Below the pieces are notes generated by a model, which was not told the origin of the DNA, did no database searches, and worked only from the letters and a program-made list of their open reading frames with translations. Position numbers and translations under genes: made by a program. A stretch of DNA of 64,000 nucleotides from Neovahlkampfia damariscottae (Eukaryota > Heterolobosea > Selenaionea > Neovahlkampfiida > Neovahlkampfiidae), in the NCBI GenBank assembly GCA_016618085.1, contig JABLTG010000063.1, positions 1-64,000 on the forward strand, in the 5' to 3' direction. Position 1 is the first letter of the stretch. Every line of letters begins with the position of its first letter. Shown piece by piece: positions 46,270-54,611 of the stretch.

Positions 46270-46550
46270 TGAATAATTACTCAGACGATCTTAAGTGTGT
46301 TGTTGTTGATTACACATTTGAAAGTCAAGGAAAGAATAGAATTGGAATGAGTTTCCCAGAAATGGAGACATTTAAAGATTTTCATGGTGCATTTAATTTC
46401 ATAGCGAATCAACCACATAAAAGGAAAAAGAAATTTATTGAAATTTCAACACTTCTATGTGTTTTAGAATCTGGAATGCTATCTCACGAGAAAATTATTT
46501 TTTTTCGTTTAATGTTGACCATGAAAATGAAAATGAGAACGTTCGTTTAA
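46270..46550 (+). CDS. Small open frame inside the transposon, opposite strand
   Basis: 93 codons beginning MNNYSDDLKCVVVDYTFESQ and containing IGMSFPEMETFKDFHGAF and a basic NQPHKRKKKF. The composition is protein-like and the strand is opposite to the other two genes. It could be a decayed accessory (DNA-binding) protein of the element or chance. No family recognised. Confidence 0.3.
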
Positions 46551-46576
46551 AAAATTTATTGTCATAAAAATTCGGA

Positions 46577-47827
46577 TTATTCTTCTTTCATTCTATCAAC
46601 GTCTTGAACAGAATCATAATGAATACCATCAATGAAAAGGTGATGAAATATATAGACGAAGATTCTTTTGGAACTATTTTGATATTTTGTCCATTGAATT
46701 TTTCCGTTTTGCTGTCAATATTTTCTTTATAATCATCAAGATATTTAGATAATTGTTTTTCCGTGTTAAAACTTTATATTCTCTTGTTGATAAAAACACT
46801 GGTGTGTTATCACTTTTGCTATGAGTTCATCTTTTTCTCCATCCTTGGTTCTATCATATCTCAAAGCTCTCCCAACAAATTGATCAAAAGAAGGAATATT
46901 CTTTCCAATTTTTCTAGTAATTCCAAGAATAGACACTGGTGGATAATCATATCCTTCCAACAAGCTTTGAACTATTATCATTAATTGTACTTTTCCATTC
47001 TCGAATGTATTTTTTAAAATTCTTTGTTCATAATTCGGAAGTTTGGAATGATAGCAAATAGCATCTATTTCCAAATATTTTTTTGCAATTTCTTTTACTT
47101 TGCGTGCTGTTTCGATATTGATCACAATCAACAGTGCAGCATGAACTCTTTTGGTTGGCAAAATAACATCTTTAATAGACCCAAGTTGCACTTTTATTTC
47201 TTTTAATATCATATAGCTTGCTATTTCGAAGTCTTCAGTCAAATCTTTTGGGGATCTTTCTTTGTGTTTTCGGTTGGCAGGGAAATCCATTTAATATCAC
47301 GAATTATTCCTATTCCTTTTTCAGTTTCCCTTGTCATGCTGAATATGATCAGTATTTTTTTTTTGTCACTTTTCTATCAAATTTTTTGTCTTGTTTGAAT
47401 GGTGTGCCGGTTAAAAAAAGTATATATCCCTTTTTCCCAAAAAAATCAACAACAGAATTCCAATATCCAGCTGGATAATGATGAGCTTCATCAATAATGA
47501 TCAGATCATACACATCCCTTCCTAAGTTTCTCCATTCTGGAGTTCCATTGTTTCAGAATATCTGTACATTGACTATGTTTATTTTTGACGTCATTGTGCC
47601 AGATTTGACACGCTTTAGTTCAGTTACAGGTGGTAGTTTTTTTGCTTCCTCTTTTGAAAGTATTCAAATTTGCGATATTTGGTTTCTTCAAGATCCACTC
47701 CATGCAAGTCTGTATATATCTGTTCACCAATGGTTTTTGATGGTGTCATTATCAAAACGCGCTCAATTTGCAAACAACTTAAAACAAATTCAAAATGAGT
47801 GACTTGAACAAGAAGTGACCAACCAAG
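46577..47827 (-). pseudogene. Superfamily II DEAH-type helicase of the transposon, broken
   Basis: Motifs in order from the right: RVLIMTPSKTIGEQIYTDLH (motif Ia), DLIIIDEAHHYPAGYW (motif II, DEAH), YILFLTGTPFKQ (motif III), then in the C-terminal lobe AALLIVINIETARKVKEIA, YHSKLPNYEQRILKNTFENG, LLEGYDYPPVSILGITR and SFDQFVGRALRYDR (motif VI). The C-terminus ends MKEE at 46577. This is the lobe style of restriction-type and UvrB/ResIII-like helicases. Motif I (Walker A) is missing because the reading meets the inverted repeat, and several frame changes and stops interrupt it. It lies wholly inside the inverted repeats, so it belongs to the element. Confidence 0.75.
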
Positions 47828-47849
47828 AGTGACATAACTAATTATTTAA

Positions 47850-47980
47850 AAACATGGCTTATTGCCTGAAGATACTTATTGTGAATAACACTTCTTGTTG
47901 ACAATAAATGTTGTTGCACCACTGAAACATCACATTTCAAGTTCAAAACTAAATTTTATTCGCAAATTGTCCAAGAGTCT
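47850..47980 (-). repeat. Right terminal inverted repeat
   Basis: Partner of 44700-44860; its outermost bases GAGTCT abut TAATA at 47981-47985. Confidence 0.8.
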
Positions 47981-48067
47981 TAATAATTTCTTAGTTTTAT
48001 AATTTTATGGAAAAAAAATGGAAACCAAGAAACCTTCAAAATAAATAACAATTGAAACATTAAAATT

Positions 48068-49094
48068 TTATTTTTCTTTTTCAATTAACTTTTCAATACT
48101 TTTAATTTTAATTTTACATTTGTCTACATCTCCCAAACCATTTTCATAAAATGTCTTCATCATGTACAAGGCATCTCTTTCCTTAGACTTTTTTAAAGCT
48201 CTTTTAAGATAACGGAAAGAACTCTTAAAATCTTTCATTTCAAATAATTCTTTTGAAATATAAAACAAAGAATCAAAATCATCTTCAAATAAAGCCAATT
48301 TTAAGTTTTCACAATCTAATGATGCATAAAAATATTTTTTAACTGAATTTTCTTGAATTTTATTAACCCATTCATTTTTCCATGGTGTATTTATAAGTTT
48401 TTTAAATTCTTGAGATTTGAAATCACAAATATAAAAATCAATTGATTCACATTTTTCAAATTCCACAAAAAGTTTTTTAATTTCTTCTCCTTTATTTCTT
48501 GGCAAACACAAAATTAATTCCGAAGAATTAGAAAATAAATCAATTGATAAATCTTGTAACTTAATATCAGGTGATATTTCTATCAAAAGATTATTTGATT
48601 TCATTCCTTTTAAATTATCTAGATTGTCAATTAAAATGTGTTCGTAGGTATTGATTTTTTCAAAGAAAATCTTAAAATATTGAGTCTTCTTCAACTTTAA
48701 CTTTATCATTGTCTATTGTTGATCAATCTTTTTTTTCTTTTTCTGTTATTGGGTCAAATTGTTTTGTCCAACTTTTTAGGGCCTTTGTAAGTTCTTTTTT
48801 TAGTGTTTTGTAATTTTCATGTTTAAAAGAAGCATAAAATTGTGACTTTCTATTTTTTATGTATTCAGATTTCATTGATAAAAGCTTAAAAAGAACAATT
48901 TTTCCTCCACGTTGTTTTCCTTTTTTCTGTTGATAAAATTCGACAAATTCTTCAAATATTTGTATAATATTTTCGAAACAGAAAGTGTGACCAATGTGTT
49001 CTTCTAAAAACATCAAAAAAAAGTTTTTGGTCTTCGTCTTCTTCCATCCGAAAAATTATTGAATGAAAAAAAATGTTGGCTAATAATTTGCGCA
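48068..49094 (-). pseudogene. Broken gene, C-terminal TPR/Sel1-like helices
   Basis: From ATG 49094: MEEDEDQKLFF, a frame change at a T-run, then IGHTFCFENIIQIFEEFVEF and a basic helical region to a TGA at 48723, then a further frame with YEHILIDNLDNLKGMKSNNL, LFSNSSELILCLPRNKGEEI and a C-terminal pair of helices FYISKELFEMKDFKSSFRYL plus a Gly-Leu-Gly turn like a Sel1/TPR unit, ending at 48068. Two or more breaks and no intron that would remove them. Family not recognised. Confidence 0.5.
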
Positions 49095-49110
49095 ATCAAA
49101 ATTCAAAAAT

Positions 49111-50141
49111 TTAATCGCACTGAGTTTGGATCAAACTAACTTGCCACTCTTTCACATTAAAGTCTTCTCCTTTGTATTCTTCCAATGATTTATATTCCTG
49201 ATCTACAGTGTCATGAATTTTTCTTGAAATCACCTCCAAAATAAATGTTCCTTTTTTTGATGTAAAGTTGCGTATTTTATCTCTAAAAAATTCTCTCATC
49301 TGAATCATACTAAATTTACAAGAAAAAATTGTTGAAATAATGAACACTTGGATTTTTGAAAGTTTTTTAACGCTTTTTAATTCATCAAACAATGTTCTTA
49401 AATGATAAGTTAATGTTCTTTCTGAATGTTTAATCATATTATCTTCTTTATTATCCTTATCAAATTTAATGTGATGATCTTTAATGTCTTTAAAATTTGT
49501 TTACATTCTTCAACGTTTTGATAGTCACTTAGGAATTTTTTAAGAACATATTTTCCAGTATAACGTTTAAAGTAGTCTTCGATATTTTGTAAGGAATCAC
49601 CCAATTTTTCAGAAATATCAGTGATTTGTAATTTATCTTTTTCGCAACTACTTTTTTCATCATTATCTTGGGAAATTACACAATAATCAACATCATTCAT
49701 AGGAATTTCCAAAGTGTATCCGCTTAAAAAAGCTAAAGGTCTCCCATCTTTCAAAATAACTCCATTTTTCTCTTGATTTGCTTGTGAAAATTTAGTTTCA
49801 TGTTCTTTATTTTTTGACAATTTGGTAATATCTTGGTGTAATTTCTTTGTGATAAGAATTTCAGTTTCTTCTTCAGCAATTGTGATTTTCAAATAAGAAA
49901 AACAAATATTGTAACCACCAGATGATTTTTTTATTTCAGCTTCAAAAACTGGTTTGTAAACTTTCAGATGTTCGTTCAATTTTAATTCTTTATCATAAAG
50001 AGATTGAACAATATTAGGATAATCAGTATTAAATACTTCTTGGCTAATTTTTTTTTTCTCAGTCATACAAATGTCACCCTGAAGTTTTGTAACTTTTTTT
50101 TTCAAATCTTCTAGTTTTTTTTTCTTTTCATCGATTGACAT
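49111..50141 (-). CDS. Hypothetical protein, about 340 aa, possible 17-nt intron or frameshift
   Basis: Start at ATG 50141 (MSIDEKKKKLEDLKKKVTKL, a coiled coil), with CCAAT at 50160-50164. The middle is a beta-rich region (YNICFSYLKITIAEEETEIL; GVILKDGRPLAFLSGYTLEI). The frame stops at 49436 unless bases 49488-49504, which have GT...AG ends, are removed; then it continues VEEYIKDHHIKFDKDNKEDN into a C-terminal domain (VFIISTIFSCKFSMIQMREF; VISRKIHDTVDQEYKSLEEY) to 49111. 17 nt is far below the 27 nt minimum seen elsewhere, so a frameshift in a decaying gene is the likelier reading. Function unknown. Confidence 0.45.
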
Positions 50142-50211
50142 GGTTTCAATTTTGTTCCTCCAATAAACCAACCAAAATTAATTTTTGGTCAAATTTATGA
50201 AATTAAACCCT

Positions 50212-50535
50212 TTATTCCATGATTTTCGCAATTAGTAATTTAGTACAACATGTGCAAATATAGAAATCATTTTTCTTTGAAAAGAAATCAACTAATTCAA
50301 TAACATTTGGATGCTTCAATTCTTTCAATATCAAAATTTCATTTTTCAAAATATTCTTCTCAAATCCATCAAAAACTATTTTTTTCATAACAAACTCTTT
50401 TTTCATTTTTTGGAGAATAGATTGAGGTGGATAACTATTTACAGAACTCATAGGTTCTTTAACAATGTAATTTTTTTGAATTTTCTGAAATTCTTCTTCG
50501 TCCACCTCACGACAATCAAAACCGTCAAACATCAA
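50212..50535 (-). pseudogene. Kinase N-lobe only, truncated gene
   Basis: 107 codons. After a leader (MMFDGFDCREVDEEEFQKIQ) the sequence FVMKKIVFDGFEKNILKNEI and LILKELKHPNVIELVDFFSK, then FYICT, gives the ATP Lys, helix C Glu and strands 4-5 of a protein kinase. It then runs out at 50212 with no hinge, HRD, DFG or C-lobe on either side. TGATTGG at 50549-50555 still precedes the ATG, so it may be transcribed. Either a decayed kinase or a short regulatory stub; decay is likelier in this island. Confidence 0.55.
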
Positions 50536-50569
50536 AAAAAGTAAAATTTGATTGGCAGCCGAAGAATTT

Positions 50570-52299
50570 TTATTTATAAATTGAGATACAATTGTCTTTT
50601 TGGTAACATTTACAATTCATATTATATCCACTGGGATTGGACACAATTCTTGTTCCTTCTATTTTGATATCTTGAGGCCAATGAGTATGACCATACGCCC
50701 ACAGTAAAATTGGATCTCCCATTAAATATCTTAAATCAGTACAAAATCCTTCATTCGTTCCACTTCCATAAAAAGTTGGTTCACTTGAACCTAAATCTTT
50801 CAAAGGAGCATGATGGGTTAAGATGATACATTTTTGATCTGATTTTTTCGATTCTTCAATTTCTCTTTTAATAAATTCAAGTGATTCCTCATGCCATTTT
50901 ATAGTTTCATCTACTGTTATTTTATTTTCAGAGTTTGGTTCAATTTTGATGTGATTGTAGTCATTAATTCTTTTCACTGCTTCTTTATTTTCTTCTGAGC
51001 ATTTACTCCAAAGAACGCATCCAATTATCTTTATTTCATCAAGGATATAAATTGAATTTTCCAAATATACAATATTTTCTTTTTGTTTTGAAATTTCTTT
51101 CATCTCGGCTTCAATTTCAATTTTTGATGAATGATAGTACTTTTCAAAGTTAGATGAAAGAAAATGAGATTTACTTCATGATTTCCTGCAATTATGAATA
51201 CTAATTTAAATTTTTCTGACATGTCAAATAAGAAATTCCTGTAATTTTTTTTTCTTATTGGTAAACCAATATCTCCCAACAATGCAAGGTAAGGAGCTGA
51301 TGGTTTAATAATATGGTCTAATGACTTTTCATCATCATAGACTTCTAAATGTAAATCAGATGCAACTTGAATTTGAAGATTTGGTTCTTTTAACTTGGTA
51401 TCAATTTTAATTTCCTTAAAATGCTTTTCATTTTTTTTTGATATTTCTGAAAGCATTTTCAAATCATCTTGATCTAAACTTTGTGATAATAAAGGAATTA
51501 AATGTAAATTTTCATTTTCTATTGCCAATTGAAGTGGGGTTTTATGGTCACAATCTTTGCAATTTAATAACAATTTTCCATTGGTTGTTTCGAGTAATAT
51601 TTTACAAATTTCTTCATCACCTATGATGGATGCGAAATGTAATGCTGTTCTATTTTCATAATTTGTTGATATAACTTCTGAATATTTCAAGAACTCTTTT
51701 AACATATTAATTTGTCTATTTTCAACAAACATCATCAACGCACCATTTCCAGTAGTTTTATCAACAACATTGATGTTAACACTTTTTTTTTGAAGAACCA
51801 TTTTGAATATATTTATCTTATCCGTTTCACAAATTTCAAGGAACAACAAAGTGTCTGAATTTTGTGGAATTGAAAAATCAAAAGGATTCATGAGAGAAAT
51901 AATAATTTGAGCAAATTCATCTTCATAGTCATTGTTCATAATAAATTGCAATAAAGACTCTTTTTTTTCATTTTTTTCATGAAGACAAAACTCTCTTTGT
52001 TCAAGGATAAATTTCAACAACTCTTTATCCTTTTTCTTTAACGAATAAAAAGCAGGATTTGTTAAATTGATTCTTATTTTGTCCACAGATAGTAGTGTCC
52101 TTATAATTTCAAAATTTCTTATTTCCAGAGCTTTGTGAAGACAAGTTGTGTTTTGAATGAGAGAATTAATGTCCACTGATGGTTCCTGTTTATTTTTGAT
52201 TTCATTTTTCAATTGTGATATGATTTTATCAACTTTTTTTGCTTCACCTGTTGAACAGAAAAAGTGAAGTTGTTCGTTTTTGGAGTTTCCATTACCCAT
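50570..52299 (-). CDS. Ankyrin-repeat metallophosphoesterase, predicted N-myristoylated
   Basis: Two exons (GNHE|YYHSSKIEIEAEM; intron about 51130-51165), about 565 aa. It starts MGNGNSKN, a good N-myristoylation signal (Gly2, Ser6), suggesting membrane attachment. Residues about 10-300 form degenerate ankyrin repeats, clearest at NYENRTALHFASIIGDEEIC and CDHKTPLQLAIENENLHLIP. The C-terminal half is a calcineurin-type phosphoesterase with all metal motifs: VASDLHLE (DxH), LALLGDIG (GD), IIAGNHE, CIILTHHAP and WAYGHTHWPQD. It lacks features of PP1/PP2A-type protein phosphatases; small-molecule or phosphodiester substrates are likely. The fusion of these parts with a myristoylation site is not one I know by name. 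Confidence 0.85.
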
Positions 52300-52347
52300 A
52301 AAAAAAAATGATTGGAAGCAAATTCATTGGGTAAAGTTTCTAACCAA
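52300..52347. promoter_or_regulatory. 48 bp bidirectional promoter
   Basis: The shortest divergent gap in the window, with TGATTGG at 52309-52315 and a second ATTGG near 52326. It must contain the start signals of both the phosphoesterase and the AprA/PqaA-like gene. Confidence 0.55.
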
Positions 52348-53853
52348 ATGAAGACAAAAGTGCTGATTTTTGTACTTTTTGTTTTTCTCAACCATGTCAA
52401 TTGTTCAGTTTTAGAGGAATATGTAAACAGAGCAGACCCAAGTTATTCTTACAAATTACATACAGAATTTGCCTACAGTAATTATTTTTTTGATTAAAAA
52501 AAAAAGTTGGCGGAACTGGATACCTCTTAAATGTTACCAGTCAAACATGGTTATCAAAAGAAGAAATGTCGCATCCAACTATTAGACATTGGGTTGTGAT
52601 TCTAAAACCAACTAAATTAGTACACACAAAAAAACCGTTGATGATCCTTGTTAATGGCCAAAGTAAAGAACAAGAACCTCCAACTGTTGTACCAAACTTA
52701 TTTGCTCCAATAACAGCTTTAACAAATTCAATTGTAGTTTTAGTTTTTCAAATTCCATTCCAAAGAGTTTCATTTCCAAATCATGGAGAACCAAAATTTA
52801 GACAAGAAGATGGTTCGAAAAAAAACTTTTTTTTAACATTTTCAACCAGATTTAATCGCTTATAGTTGGAAATTATTCATGAATACTGGTAAAACAGATT
52901 TTGTTCAACAGTTACCAATGGTAAAATCAACTGTCAAATGTATGGAAGCCTCAAAAGATTTTATCACAAAAAATTTGAATTTACCAGTTGAACAATTTGT
53001 TGTTGCAGGTGTTTCTAAGTTAGGATGGACAACATTATTGACAGCAGCCGTAAGACCAAAAGAAGTTGCTGCTATCATTCCAATTGTAATTCCTGTCTTA
53101 AACTTGACAGAAACATTTGATAGAATTCATAGCTCATATTGTAAATGGCCAAGAGCTCTTAAAGATTGTAAGTTATTCATAAATTAATTTTTTAAAAAGA
53201 TGAAAGAGAAGGAATTCTTTCAAGATATCATACACCAGTTGGACAAAAATTATTTGACATTGTTGATCCATTAAACTTCAAACACATTTTAAATATGCCT
53301 AAATACTTCATTACGGCAACAGGTGATGAATTCTTCATTCCAGATTCAACTGAACATTTCTTCAAACAATTGCAAGGAGAATCATTGTTAAGAAATATTC
53401 CAAACGTAAATCATTAAAAAATACTAATTTCTGAAGACTGGTCATATCATGAAAGATAGTGATTTTCTTTTAAATCTTGTTTCTTATTATCATTCATTTA
53501 TCAATAATGTTAATAGACCAAATATAAAATGGGAAAATAAATTTGAAGAAACAAGAGGTGTATTAGAAGTTGTTGTTGATCAAAAACCTATGGCTGTCAG
53601 ATTATGGGTTGCACATAACGAAAACGCTCGTGATTTTAGTTTACCTACAATTGGTCAAACATGGAAAAGTACATTATTAAAAGAATCATCACCAGGTGTC
53701 TATAAAGCAGAATTAAGAAACCCTGTCAAAGGATATCTTTCATATTTGATTGAACTAAAATATCCTTCAAGAACAGTTTCAGCATTAACTTTTACAACTT
53801 CAGCATTCGTTATTCCAAATAAATTTCCATGTGGACCACCAGCAAAAAAATAA
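52348..53853 (+). CDS. Secreted PhoPQ-activated pathogenicity-related (PqaA/AprA-like) protein
   Basis: About five exons, about 455 aa. Signal peptide MKTKVLIFVLFVFLNHVNCS. Domain features of the PhoPQ-related family: SYKLHTEFAYIGGTGYLLNV, WVVILKPTKLVHTKKPLMIL, then QFVVAGVSKLGWTTLLTAAV (the nucleophile elbow with Ser, normally G-x-S-x-x-GWT), IIPIVIPVLNLTETFDRIHS, and the acidic loop ITATGDEFFIPDSTEHF followed by the catalytic-looking His in NTGHIMKDSD. The family is an alpha/beta hydrolase; in Dictyostelium the member AprA is a secreted repressor of proliferation. The triad residues appear present, so it may be an active hydrolase. The signal peptide and introns show it is a genuine nuclear gene, not contamination. 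Confidence 0.85.
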
Positions 53854-54241
53854 ACAACTTTTTCACTGAGCCAAGTCCAGTTTTTAAGAATTGATCTGAT
53901 TGGCCAATTTTTCGATAAAAGTGGCTCATGTACGATGGTCAACCAAGACTGACTCAAAGAAAGTGAATGGAGAGCAAAAGGAAAGAAAAAAACAAAGTGA
54001 TAAGAACCAAGGTCAACAAACTTTCATCAGCTTTTGTAGAACAAAAGAACCTCATGTTTGGAATAAAGGTTTGTGTTAAATTTATGGTTAATGTGGCACA
54101 TTCTGGTTGGTCAAAGTGTGAAAACAGAGTTATTAAATACAGCCAAATGATTGGTCAATTCAAATAATGGTGTGAATACAAGTTATTCTATACAGGATTT
54201 TCTCAAAACCAATCATTTATGTATTTTCAAAAAAAAACAAG
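53854..54241. other. 388 bp intergenic region
   Basis: Contains ATTGGCCAAT near 53900 and CCAATCA at 54209-54215, the latter belonging to the next small gene. An open frame at 53967-54167 (66 codons) has some protein-like character but no ATG context or introns that would support it. Nothing else seen. Confidence 0.4.
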
Positions 54242-54500
54242 ATGACAACACATAGTTTGATGAGCAACCTTTGGTTGATCCAGAAAACTTGTTATTATTA
54301 TAAAACAAATAAAAAATGGTTTGATGATATGATATTAAACATAAGTGGGTATTTTATGGATAATTTAGATTCCATGGAAGAAATTGTTGAAGAAATTAAA
54401 CACTTTGAAAAACAAATTCGTAAAATATACTCGTCAACTTGAATCAGTTCTTTTTACAAGTCAAACATTAAAGAATCTACATTTCCACTGGAAACATTAA
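54242..54500 (+). CDS. Small helical protein, unrecognised
   Basis: First exon MTTHSLMSNLWLIQKTCYYY ... SMEEIVEEIKHFEKQI. A 28 nt intron at 54420-54447 (GTAAAAT...ATCAG, the usual size here) gives the ending LLFTSQTLKNLHFHWKH, stop at 54500; unspliced, the frame ends at 54442. CCAATCA lies 27 bp upstream. Predicted helical, about 76 aa. It has the size of small BLOC-1/prefoldin-like subunits, but no motif supports naming it. Confidence 0.4.
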
Positions 54501-54611
54501 TTCAATTTTTAACGTTTTTTTTTCTTTTTCAATATGATTGGATAGAATAAACCAATCAAATATAATTATTTTTTCACTGACGCTTTTTGCTACTTTTCCA
54601 CACTCCACGAT

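Larger units (their letters stand above)
44700..47980 (-). mobile_element. DNA transposon, DDE_Tnp_4 (PIF/Harbinger/IS5-like) with SF2 helicase
   Basis: 3,281 bp bounded by long imperfect terminal inverted repeats of about 130-160 bp and a possible 5 bp duplication (TAATA). It carries, on the minus strand, a transposase (44986-46154) and upstream of it a superfamily II helicase (46577-47827), both broken; a third small open frame lies on the plus strand between them. The transposase has the HARBI1-type catalytic regions. A helicase partner and a 5 bp duplication are not what standard PIF/Harbinger elements show (these have a Myb-like second protein and a 3 bp TWA site), so the group is left open. 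The inverted repeats have drifted clearly but remain alignable. Confidence 0.8.

Noticed and set aside
46577-47827. Helicase as a host DNA-repair or RNA helicase gene
   Set aside because: It lies wholly inside the inverted repeats and is broken to a similar degree as the transposase, so it belongs to the element.
53967-54167. 66-codon open frame in the gap after the AprA-like gene
   Set aside because: Lacks a promoter box at the usual distance and any family resemblance; could be a relic, but support is too weak to call.
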